NCBI GenBank assembly: GCA_030429955.1 | Contig: JAUIGO010000002.1 | Span: 41,747 to 105,746, forward strand | DNA from: Bacteroidia bacterium | Lineage (GTDB): Bacteria; Bacteroidota; Bacteroidia; Flavobacteriales; Flavobacteriaceae | Direction of reading: 5' to 3' | DNA length: 64,000 nucleotides | Shown here: positions 28,018 through 35,093 of the stretch, piece by piece | How positions within the stretch are numbered: position 1 is the stretch's first letter | Layout of the letters: each line of letters begins with the position of its first letter | Program-made: the position numbers and the translations under genes | The notes under the pieces: generated by a model | Database searches by the model: none | What the model was told of the DNA's origin: nothing | Seen by the model: only the letters and a program-made list of their open reading frames with translations

Positions 28018-28288
28018 TACTCTTTCCTTTTAAATAATTATTGACTTGCTTTTCTCTGTCGGAAATTGATTGACTCTGGTTATTTTGCATCCATTCATTC
28101 AAGTCTTTTTTCTTAAAGTATAGCTTGCCATTATTTGGTTTTGAAAAACTTATCTGCTTTTTTGATGTTAACTTGTATAAAAAAGAATTGCTAACATCTA
28201 AGTAAACTAGAGCTTCTCGAAAGCTCAATACTTCCTTCTGGGCTATTAGTTGTAGCCTAGAGATTTCTTCATTTTCATTATTTTTCAT
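28007..28288 (-). CDS. Excisionase-like helix-turn-helix protein
   Basis: The 93-residue protein has the HTH_17/excisionase layout: LSFREALVYLDVSNSFLYKLTSKKQI (wing-helix) followed by KPNNGKLYFKKKDLNEWMQ. Such proteins bind attachment sites and bias the integrase towards excision, or act as element repressors. The gene is the first of a two-gene unit with DUF3987, with a TAnnTTTG box 42 bases upstream. The basic C-terminal tail fits DNA binding. Confidence 0.85.
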   Translation of the reverse strand: MKNNENEEISRLQLIAQKEVLSFREALVYLDVSNSFLYKLTSKKQISFSKPNNGKLYFKKKDLNEWMQNNQSQSISDREKQVNNYLKGKSNGK

Positions 28289-28329
28289 GATTTTTAAGTT
28301 TAAAAGGTGCTGAACACCTAATTATTGAG

Positions 28330-28337
28330 CAAACTTA
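28330..28337 (-). promoter_or_regulatory. -7 box of the xis-like/DUF3987 unit
   Basis: The minus strand reads TAAGTTTG, a full match to TAnnTTTG, 42 bases before the start codon at 28,288. Between them, AGGTG and CACCT form a short hairpin. Confidence 0.5.
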
Positions 28338-28413
28338 TAAACTCATAATAAGGGAAAACGGAAAGTGTAAGAGTTGTGTAATTTAAAGTGTAAGACTATG
28401 TGTAAGAATGTTT

Positions 28414-29268
28414 TTAAACAGAATATTTTGAAATTAAGTCTTTAACCGAATTATCTATTTTTAAAAGAAATTCATTGTCTTTATCCTTGATTCTCTTTAA
28501 AGAAGTGTTATAATTACTTTGCGACAATACTTTATTTTGTTTGGTAAGGAATCTCTCTGATTGCTCAATAATTTTACCGTTGAAATTATTAAAGATTGGG
28601 GATATTAGCTTTAAAAAGTAAGCCATAAAACCTGTTTCTGTATTAAATTTAATAAAATCTGAGGTGTTATTCAATGTAAATGCATTTATGAAATTTTCCT
28701 GATAAATTTCTTCGTCGTCTATTAATTCAAGAGTTGAAACTAAATCATATAATTCCACAAAAAATAATCTTTTACTATAAGCGTATTTTACTTTAAAAAT
28801 TGAATTAGAATAATCATTGATAATAATATCACTTTGGTTTGTCTCTAATAAATTTAAAGCATGTTTATCGGTTAAATACCTTTTTATTTCAGATAAAGCA
28901 TCCTTACATATTGGATGTTTTTCAAACAGCTCTTTCTGACCAGATAAAATATACTTAAATGTAGTGTTCGCATAATTAGATATTTTTCTTTTAGCCTCAG
29001 AATTTACTAAAGCAACATCTAACCCAAGCTTTATTTCGTTAGTCCAAATTGATAAATCATTTCTTAAACTATCATCAAATGAAATTATGTCAACTTCATC
29101 TGTATGTGAGTTATATATCTTTAAAATACCTAATTCATGATTTATATCAAAAGGCGGGTCTTCTTTGTTATATTTAGATTTTATAAACTTCCTCTTTAAA
29201 CCATCTATATTTTTGATAGTAAAAAAGTTTTGAATGTTATTGAAGATTGAAAAAATACGTTCATCCAT
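28414..29268 (-). CDS. Unknown protein next to attR
   Basis: From the ATG at 29,268 the product is 284 residues; a GTG lies two codons upstream. It is helical, rich in Ile, Asn, Lys and Asp, without signal peptide or membrane helices, and not recognised. It is the gene nearest the right attachment site, and the arm-type repeats lie 18 bases before its start codon, so its promoter would overlap integrase-binding DNA. Unknown genes in this place recur on tRNA-integrated islands of the group. Its role is open. Confidence 0.65.
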   Translation of the reverse strand: MDERIFSIFNNIQNFFTIKNIDGLKRKFIKSKYNKEDPPFDINHELGILKIYNSHTDEVDIISFDDSLRNDLSIWTNEIKLGLDVALVNSEAKRKISNYANTTFKYILSGQKELFEKHPICKDALSEIKRYLTDKHALNLLETNQSDIIINDYSNSIFKVKYAYSKRLFFVELYDLVSTLELIDDEEIYQENFINAFTLNNTSDFIKFNTETGFMAYFLKLISPIFNNFNGKIIEQSERFLTKQNKVLSQSNYNTSLKRIKDKDNEFLLKIDNSVKDLISKYSV

Positions 29269-29285
29269 ATCCACGACAATTTACT

Positions 29286-29310
29286 AAATGTTTCAGTATA
29301 GTTTCAGTCA
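29286..29310 (+). repeat. Candidate integrase arm-type site, right
   Basis: GTTTCAGT occurs at 29,290 and 29,301, 11 bases apart, matching the left-end pair at 22 of 25 positions and in the same orientation. The core repeat lies 46 bases further out. Confidence 0.6.
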
Positions 29311-29321
29311 AAAAATAAAAA

Positions 29322-29345
29322 AGCCTTCCAATTTCTTGAAAGGCT
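29322..29345 (-). terminator. Island-supplied terminator for the tRNA
   Basis: On the minus strand, 10 base pairs close a GAAA tetraloop, followed by a T-rich run. It lies 12 bases beyond the tRNA 3' end, inside the island, and so replaces the original terminator now stranded at 6,936-6,963. Confidence 0.8.
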
Positions 29346-29356
29346 AGTGTTTGAAA

Positions 29357-29401
29357 GTGGTCCCACTTGGGCTCGAACCAAGGACCACCTGATTATGAGT
29401 C
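29357..29401 (-). repeat. attR core: 45-bp direct repeat
   Basis: This segment is identical to 6,970-7,014. It runs from one base past the tRNA 3' end to the anticodon stem. With the left copy it marks the borders of the island. Confidence 0.93.
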
Positions 29402-29431
29402 AGGTGCTCTAACCAACTGAGCTATGGGACC
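29358..29431 (-). tRNA. tRNA with CAT anticodon (Met elongator or Ile2)
   Basis: The 74-base gene folds as a full cloverleaf on the minus strand: acceptor GGTCCCA with TGGGACC, D stem GCTC/GAGC, anticodon stem CCTGA/TCAGG around CTCATAA, T stem CTTGG/CCAAG, discriminator A. CCA is not encoded, as usual in this group. The CAT anticodon reads AUG as Met, or AUA as Ile if lysidine-modified; which one applies is not settled here. It is the island's integration target. Confidence 0.92.
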
Positions 29432-29484
29432 AAATTAGGCTGCAATATTACTATTTATTTTAAAACTCCACAAGAAAAATTAGC

Positions 29485-29892
29485 CTATTTACCAATCTCT
29501 TGACAAAGCTCAATCAACACACCATTTGTGGATTTTGGGTGCAAAAAAACCACTAATTTATTGTCTGCTCCTTTTTTGGGTTTATCATTTAGCACAATAA
29601 AGCCTTCGTTCTTAAGTCGCTTTATTTCAGCTTCTATATCATCAACATCAAACGCAATATGATGTATGCCTTCACCCTTCTTTGCAATAAACTTTGCAAT
29701 AGGGCCATCGTCATCTGTTGCTTCTAAAAGCTCTATTTTACTCTCTCCCAATTTGAAAAAAGAAGTGTTTACACTTTCACTTTCTACACTTTCAATTTTG
29801 TAATGGGATTTACCAAACAAAGATTCAAACAACTTATTTGAGTCCTTTAAGCTTTTTACTGCAATGCCAATATGTTCTATTTTGTTAATCAT
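29485..29892 (-). CDS. mce: Methylmalonyl-CoA epimerase
   Basis: The 135-residue protein is a glyoxalase/VOC-fold epimerase. It begins NKIEHIGIAVKSL with the first metal-binding His, has IELLEA near the middle, GIHHIAFDVDD with a second His, and ends VLIELCQE with the Glu ligand. It interconverts (R)- and (S)-methylmalonyl-CoA in propionate metabolism. It stands alone on the minus strand, divergent from rbfA, and before the island arrived it followed the tRNA gene directly. Confidence 0.92.
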   Translation of the reverse strand: MINKIEHIGIAVKSLKDSNKLFESLFGKSHYKIESVESESVNTSFFKLGESKIELLEATDDDGPIAKFIAKKGEGIHHIAFDVDDIEAEIKRLKNEGFIVLNDKPKKGADNKLVVFLHPKSTNGVLIELCQEIGK

Positions 29893-29947
29893 TGTGCAAA
29901 TTTAGTTTAAAACCATTATGATTTAAAAAATACCAACTAAAATGTCT

Positions 29948-29955
29948 TATTTTTG
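29948..29955 (+). promoter_or_regulatory. rbfA promoter -7 box
   Basis: TATTTTTG matches TAnnTTTG. It lies only 4 bases before the ATG at 29,960, so the transcript would be nearly leaderless, and it rules out the upstream in-frame ATG at 29,942 as start. Confidence 0.5.
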
Positions 29956-29959
29956 TCGC

Positions 29960-30349
29960 ATGGAAAGCAATAGGCAAAAAAAAATAGCTTCAGTTTTACA
30001 AACTGATTTGGTTGATGTTCTGCAAAGTGCAGCGCGTTCTGGAAATCTAGGCGTTATTATATCAGTGACAAAGGTTAATGTAACAGTAGATCTTTCAATT
30101 GCAAAAGTTTACCTGAGTGTTTTCCCGACTGATAAAAGAGAGGGTCTTCTTGAAGGTATAAAGTCTAATGCTCCTAAAATTAAACATGAACTAGCACAAA
30201 GAACTAGACATCAGTTAAGGCGTATGCCAGAGTTGCAATTTTATATAGATGATTCTTTAGAATATATTGACCAAATTGAACGTTCCTTAAAAGGCTTGGA
30301 CAATCCGCTTGAAAATCCAGACACGCTAGATAAACGAAAAAAGAAATAG
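29960..30349 (+). CDS. rbfA: Ribosome-binding factor A
   Basis: The 129-residue product begins MESNRQKKIASVLQTDL and has the KH-like fold of RbfA, with VTVDLSIAKVYLSVFP in the core and RTRHQLRRMPELQFYIDDS in the C-terminal part. RbfA helps 16S rRNA maturation in the 30S subunit. The ATG at 29,960 was chosen because the family begins with this sequence and because a promoter box lies upstream of it. The next gene starts with GTG directly after its stop, so the two are coupled. Confidence 0.92.
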   Translation: MESNRQKKIASVLQTDLVDVLQSAARSGNLGVIISVTKVNVTVDLSIAKVYLSVFPTDKREGLLEGIKSNAPKIKHELAQRTRHQLRRMPELQFYIDDSLEYIDQIERSLKGLDNPLENPDTLDKRKKK

Positions 30350-31549
30350 GTGAATTTCACTTTATATATTGCAAAACGTTATTTGTTTACTAAAAGCAGT
30401 AACAATGCTATTAACTTTATTACAATCATTGCTGCTATTGGCATTGTTATTGGATCAGCAGCCTTACTTATTGTGCTTTCAGGCTTTGCTGGTTTAAAAG
30501 ATTATAGTTTACAATTTTCTTCATTTGTAGATCCTGACTTAAAAGTTGTTCCAATAGAAGGAAAAACCTTTGAGCTTAGCCCTGAAACTATTTCAAAACT
30601 AAATGAAATTGAAGGCATTGCGTCCTATTCAAAAACTATTGAAGAGCACGCTGTACTGGTTTCTGACAACAAACAACAAATTGTATCACTTAAAGGTGTT
30701 GATGAACATTATCCTAAATCCACAATCAGTTCTATTATTTCTTTAGGGTCTTGGTTTTCGCCTGAGTCTAATCAAATTGTATCTGGCTGGGGAATTGCTA
30801 GTAATTTATCTTTTGGTGTTATGGATTATGGGAAAGTCTTGAAAATTTATACACCAAAACCTGGAAAAGGGCAAATTACTTCTGAAAATGATGCTTTTAA
30901 TACGATAACCACAACCAATATTGGCATTTTTGAAATAAACGAACAGCTTGATAATTCTTTGGTTTATGGAAGTCTTGGGCTTATACAGGAATTATTGAAT
31001 TATAACGAAAATACAATAAGCTCATTAGAACTTAAATTAACTAATATCAAAGATATTGAAATTGTAACCGAAGCATTACAATCGGTTTTTGGAACAAATT
31101 TTCAAATAAAAACTAAGGAACAGCTTAATGATGCTCTTCATAAAATGCTGAACACGGAAAACTTGGCTGTCTATTTAATTTTTACTTTGGTACTAATTAT
31201 AGCGCTTTTTAATGTCGTTGGCTCAATTATTATGATGATTTTAGATAAAAAAAACGATTTAAAAACTCTGTTTAATTTAGGGATAACAGTAAAAAAAATA
31301 CGTCGTATTTTCTTTCTACATGGAAGTTTAATGGTTGTCCTTGGCGGATTTACAGGTATTGTTTTGGCTATTTCACTAATTCTGATTCAAAAAGCTTTTG
31401 GATTTGTAATGATAACAGCTTCTTTGCCATATCCTGTTTCCTTAAAATTTATCGATGTGGTTTTAGTTTTTACAACCATTACAGTACTCGGACTATTGGC
31501 TGCAAAGATTGCTTCAACAAGAATTTCTAAGCCTTTGTTGGCTCAATAG
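30350..31549 (+). CDS. LolC/LolE-like ABC transporter permease
   Basis: The 399-residue protein starts with GTG, immediately after the rbfA stop. It has an N-terminal transmembrane helix (ITIIAAIGIVIGSAALLIVLS), a periplasmic domain of about 220 residues, and three C-terminal helices (about 270, 322 and 370), the FtsX/MacB/LolC layout. In this phylum such permeases follow rbfA and are annotated as lipoprotein-release permeases. The ATPase partner is not adjacent. Function in moving lipoproteins from the inner membrane is inferred from the family. Confidence 0.87.
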   Translation: MNFTLYIAKRYLFTKSSNNAINFITIIAAIGIVIGSAALLIVLSGFAGLKDYSLQFSSFVDPDLKVVPIEGKTFELSPETISKLNEIEGIASYSKTIEEHAVLVSDNKQQIVSLKGVDEHYPKSTISSIISLGSWFSPESNQIVSGWGIASNLSFGVMDYGKVLKIYTPKPGKGQITSENDAFNTITTTNIGIFEINEQLDNSLVYGSLGLIQELLNYNENTISSLELKLTNIKDIEIVTEALQSVFGTNFQIKTKEQLNDALHKMLNTENLAVYLIFTLVLIIALFNVVGSIIMMILDKKNDLKTLFNLGITVKKIRRIFFLHGSLMVVLGGFTGIVLAISLILIQKAFGFVMITASLPYPVSLKFIDVVLVFTTITVLGLLAAKIASTRISKPLLAQ

Positions 31550-31567
31550 TATTGTAAGTTTCTGTAA

Positions 31568-32563
31568 TTATTCTGCAAACTCATAACCAGCAAAATTTTC
31601 CAATACCTCATCAAAAGCAGCAAATACATCTTTTGAGTCGTCACTGGTGACCATTTTCATTCTGTATTCCTTAAAGTGTGGAATTCCTTTAAAATAATTG
31701 GTATAGTGTCGTCTTGTTTCAAATACACCAAGCGTTTCACCTTTCCAATCTATTGCCATTTGTAAATGTCGCCTTGCGGCGTCAACACGGTCTTCTAAAC
31801 TAATTGGCTCAAGATGTTCACCTGTTTTGAAAAAGTGCTTTACTTGTTTAAAAAACCAAGGATTTCCAATAGATGCTCTTCCAATCATAGCACCATCTAA
31901 CCCAAAGATATCACGCATTAGCATCGCTTTTTCAGGAGAATCCACGTCACCATTGCCAAACACAGGAATGTGCATTCTTGGGTTGTTCTTAACTTCGGCA
32001 ATAGGCTTCCAGTCAGCTTCACCTTTATACATTTGAGCCCTAGTTCTTCCGTGAATTGCTATGGCTTTGCAGCCAACATCCTGAAGTCTCTCGGCAACTT
32101 CAACAATTTTTATGGAGTCGTGATCCCAGCCTAAACGCGTTTTTACCGTAATAGGCAGATTAGTGCGTTTTACCATTTCGGCAGTGAGTTTTTCCATAAG
32201 ACAAACATCTTTTAAAATGCCTGCTCCAGCGCCTTTACTCACCACTTTTTTAACAGGACACCCAAAGTTGATATCAATGATATCTGGATTTGATTTCTCA
32301 ACAATATCAATGGTTTGAAGCATACTGTCCAAGTTGGCTCCAAAAATTTGAATCCCAACTGGACGCTCCTTTTCGTAAATGTCAAGTTTCATAACACTTT
32401 TGGCGGCGTTACGAATTAGCCCTTCACTAGACACAAATTCGGTGTACACAACATCAGCTCCTTGTTCCTTGCACAAAGCACGAAACGGAGGATCACTAAC
32501 ATCTTCCATTGGAGCTAACAACAATGGAAAATCAGGAAGTTCTATGTCGCCTATTTTTACCAA
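31568..32563 (-). CDS. dusB: tRNA-dihydrouridine synthase
   Basis: The 331-residue flavoprotein reduces uridines in tRNA D loops. It opens VKIGDIELPDFPLLLAPMEDVSDPPFR, contains the active-site cysteine in DINFGCPVKKVV, and the KTRLGWDHDS and FGNGDVDSPEKA segments of the TIM barrel. No ATG is available upstream of the conserved first strand; the reading frame must begin at a TTG (32,563), since the next ATG would delete the flavin-binding start. It is convergent with the permease gene. Confidence 0.93.
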   Translation of the reverse strand: MVKIGDIELPDFPLLLAPMEDVSDPPFRALCKEQGADVVYTEFVSSEGLIRNAAKSVMKLDIYEKERPVGIQIFGANLDSMLQTIDIVEKSNPDIIDINFGCPVKKVVSKGAGAGILKDVCLMEKLTAEMVKRTNLPITVKTRLGWDHDSIKIVEVAERLQDVGCKAIAIHGRTRAQMYKGEADWKPIAEVKNNPRMHIPVFGNGDVDSPEKAMLMRDIFGLDGAMIGRASIGNPWFFKQVKHFFKTGEHLEPISLEDRVDAARRHLQMAIDWKGETLGVFETRRHYTNYFKGIPHFKEYRMKMVTSDDSKDVFAAFDEVLENFAGYEFAE

Positions 32564-32583
32564 ATTAGTTTCTAGCTACAAGA

Positions 32584-33810
32584 TTAAAACTCAATCTCTA
32601 CCTCTACCTCTTTTCCGTCTCTAAGAACCTTCACTTTGGTTTTATTTCCAGCTTCAAAAGTAGATAGAGTTCTCATGTAGCTCATCATGTCAACAATAGT
32701 GCTGTCGCCGATTTTCACAACCACATCGCCTTTTTTAAGCCCTGCTTTAATGGCTGGCTTGTCTTCGCTTACACCATCAATACGCATGCCTTCGCCATCA
32801 TATAAATAATCCGGAACTACACCAAGACCTACTTTAAATCGAGGCGTTTCTTCGCTTTCATTTTTTGTTTTTCTGAACGCCAATTTTCCATTATCATCCA
32901 AGTCAGTTATAATATCAAAAATATAATCTGAAATAAGATTCATGCCGTCGTAATTCAATTTTTCAGAATCATCACCAGGCTTGTGGTAATCTTCATGTTG
33001 ACCTGTGAAAAAGTGTAGTACAGGAATGTCAATTAAATAAAATGAAGTGTGGTCTGATGGCCCAACGCCTGATTCGTTTTCTATAATTTTAAATGAATCG
33101 TTATTTGCGGTTAAAGTTTGCTTGAACATTGGAGAGGTTCCAACGCCATAAACAGCTAAAGTGCTATCTGCTTTCATTCTACCAACCATATCCATGTTAA
33201 TCATATAGTTGATTTTATCAGCATCGATTGTAGTATTCTTGGTGAAATAATTGGATCCAAGCAATCCCATTTCCTCACCTGAAAATGCCAAGAATAAATA
33301 GTTGTTGCTAGTGTTGGAGTTTTTTAGTTTGCTTGCTAAATTAAGCATCAGCGCTACTCCACTTGCATTGTCATCTGCTCCGTTATGAATAGCTTTTTCT
33401 TCGTCTCTGAACAATGAGCCTTCGCCTCCATAGCCTAAGTGATCGTAATGTGCACCAATTACAATAGTGTTTTCAGCTTTATTATCTAAAAACCCAATAA
33501 CGTTTGTTCCAACAACTGAACTGTCTTCTGCAACAGATGTAAATTTAACCTCATCGTGTGGATTGGTTTTGGGAGTGAAATTAAACGCTTGTAAATAACC
33601 CTCTGTTCCTTTTGGTTGAAGGCCTAATTCTTTAAATCTTTTTACAAGATAATCTGATGCAGCTTTTTCACCTTCGGTTCCTGTTTGGCGACCTTCTAGT
33701 TTATCATCAGCCAAAAAAGCAACGTCTTCTTTAATTTTATTTTCTGGTTTGTATTCTTGTTTACATCCTAACAGCGATATAAAAAGAACCAATAACGATA
33801 TTTTTTTCAT
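32584..33810 (-). CDS. M28 family aminopeptidase lipoprotein with PDZ domain
   Basis: The 408-residue product has a lipoprotein signal (FISLLGCKQE), then the M28 zinc peptidase domain with GAHYDHLG, NGADDNASG, SGEEMGLLG, the NMDMVGRM segment and a late His in GPSDHTSFY. A PDZ domain fills the last 100 residues (AIKAGLKKGDVVVKIGD). It likely trims peptides at the cell surface or in the periplasm. I chose the ATG at 33,810 (MKKISLL); the frame is open eight codons earlier. Confidence 0.92.
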   Translation of the reverse strand: MKKISLLVLFISLLGCKQEYKPENKIKEDVAFLADDKLEGRQTGTEGEKAASDYLVKRFKELGLQPKGTEGYLQAFNFTPKTNPHDEVKFTSVAEDSSVVGTNVIGFLDNKAENTIVIGAHYDHLGYGGEGSLFRDEEKAIHNGADDNASGVALMLNLASKLKNSNTSNNYLFLAFSGEEMGLLGSNYFTKNTTIDADKINYMINMDMVGRMKADSTLAVYGVGTSPMFKQTLTANNDSFKIIENESGVGPSDHTSFYLIDIPVLHFFTGQHEDYHKPGDDSEKLNYDGMNLISDYIFDIITDLDDNGKLAFRKTKNESEETPRFKVGLGVVPDYLYDGEGMRIDGVSEDKPAIKAGLKKGDVVVKIGDSTIVDMMSYMRTLSTFEAGNKTKVKVLRDGKEVEVEIEF

Positions 33811-33821
33811 TATATAAATCT

Positions 33822-33829
33822 TATTTTTG
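33822..33829 (+). promoter_or_regulatory. -7 box of the PD40 lipoprotein gene
   Basis: TATTTTTG matches TAnnTTTG, 39 bases before the start codon at 33,869. Confidence 0.5.
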
Positions 33830-33868
33830 CGCAAAATTAGTCATTAATTGGCATTTACATAAACAATT

Positions 33869-34972
33869 ATGAAGAAAACCATTTCTATTTTAACACTTGT
33901 AGTTTTAACGATAGTTTCATGCAAATCTGAAAAGAAAGGAAATACAGATGCAGATTCTGGTGCTACAAAATGGGTAGATTCTTTAATATATCCTGAAGAG
34001 ACACATTTTAAATCTATAAAACAAATCACTTTTGGTGGTGATAATGCTGAGGCTTATTGGAGTTTTGATGACAAGCAAATCATTTTCCAATCTAACAACA
34101 CCAATTGGGATGTTGAGTGCGACCAGATGTTTTTAATGAACCGTGACGAGGTTTTTGATAATAGTGTTCCACCAATGGTTAGCACAGGATTAGGAAGAAC
34201 AACATGTGCTTACTTTTTACCAGATAATAAGCATTTTGTATATGGTTCAACACACTTAGGTGGTGAAGAGTGTCCTGAGGCACCATTGCGTAGAGAAGGA
34301 AAATATGTGTGGCCAATTTATGAAAGCTATGATATTTTTGTTGCTGACTTAGAAGGCAATATTACTGCGCAATTAACTACTGAGCCTGGTTATGATGCTG
34401 AGGCTACAGTGTCTCCAAAAGGAGATAAAATTGTGTTTACTTCAATGCGAACAGGTGATTTAGAATTGTTTACTATGAATATTGATGGAAGTGATGTAAA
34501 GCAAATCACTAACGAATTAGGGTACGATGGTGGAGCATTCTTTTCACCAGATGGCACAAAACTTATTTTCCGTTCGTCTAGACCAAAAACAGAAGCTGAA
34601 ATTAAGGAGTATAAAGATTTATTGGCTGAAGGCCTAGTTCAACCAACAGAAATGGAGTTATATATCTGTAATGCTGATGGTTCTGATTTGCGTCAATTGA
34701 CCAACCTAGGAAATGCTAACTGGAGTCCATTTTTCCATCCTAGTGGTGAAAAAATATTGTTCTCTTCAAACTTTGAAGCTGAACGTGGTTTCCCGTTTAA
34801 CCTCTACTTAATTGATTTAGATGGGAAAAATTTAGAGCGTGTAACTCATGGTGAAACCTTTGATGCATTCCCTGTGTTTTCAAATGATGGGAAACATTTA
34901 CTTTTCTCTTCAAATAGAAATAATGGTGGAGGTCACGACACAAATCTATTTATTGCAGAATGGCAAGACTGA
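33869..34972 (+). CDS. PD40 beta-propeller lipoprotein (TolB-like)
   Basis: The 367-residue protein starts with a lipoprotein signal (VVLTIVSCKSE) and then has repeated WD40-like/PD40 blades: DDKQIIFQSNNTNWDV, PKGDKIVFTSMRTGDLEL, PDGTKLIFRSSRPK, PSGEKILFSSNFEAE and NDGKHLLFSSNRNNGG. Proteins of this type sit on the outer membrane or periplasm and bind partners through the propeller; a precise role is unknown. It is divergent from the M28 peptidase. Copies of its last coding bases occur downstream (see repeats). Confidence 0.85.
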   Translation: MKKTISILTLVVLTIVSCKSEKKGNTDADSGATKWVDSLIYPEETHFKSIKQITFGGDNAEAYWSFDDKQIIFQSNNTNWDVECDQMFLMNRDEVFDNSVPPMVSTGLGRTTCAYFLPDNKHFVYGSTHLGGEECPEAPLRREGKYVWPIYESYDIFVADLEGNITAQLTTEPGYDAEATVSPKGDKIVFTSMRTGDLELFTMNIDGSDVKQITNELGYDGGAFFSPDGTKLIFRSSRPKTEAEIKEYKDLLAEGLVQPTEMELYICNADGSDLRQLTNLGNANWSPFFHPSGEKILFSSNFEAERGFPFNLYLIDLDGKNLERVTHGETFDAFPVFSNDGKHLLFSSNRNNGGGHDTNLFIAEWQD

Positions 34973-35090
34973 AAGGATTGACTTTCTGAAATACTATTTC
35001 CCACGAAACCAATATTGCAGAATGGCGCGATTAGCGTTATTCTGAAATAACTTTATTACACCAACTTGCTTATTGCAGAATGGCAAGACT
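34951..35090 (+). repeat. Triplicated 3'-end segment of the PD40 gene
   Basis: TATTGCAGAATGGC begins at 34,951 (inside the gene), 35,013 and 35,071, with periods of 62 and 58 bases. The first and last copies continue as AAGACT. TTCTGAAAT also repeats between them. The copies are decayed tandem duplications of the gene end. Confidence 0.75.
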
Positions 35091-35093
35091 ATT

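Larger units (their letters stand above)
6970..29401. mobile_element. tRNA-integrated genomic island carrying defence genes
   Basis: The 22.4-kb segment is flanked by 45-bp perfect direct repeats (6,970-7,014 and 29,357-29,401). The right copy is part of an intact tRNA gene and the left copy is only its 3' half. Inside are a tyrosine integrase, an excisionase-like protein, a DUF3987 ATPase, a RecA/Sak4-like ATPase, a DUF3871 protein, a RadC-like protein, an ABC-3C system and a type I restriction system. Genes on both outer sides are ordinary flavobacterial core genes. No relaxase, coupling protein or type IV secretion gene is visible, so it is called an integrative element rather than a conjugative one. 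Confidence 0.93.

Noticed and set aside
9290..28288. A conjugative transposon
   Set aside because: No relaxase, TraG-type coupling protein or Tra genes were found, so the integrase and DUF3987 are not enough for that call.
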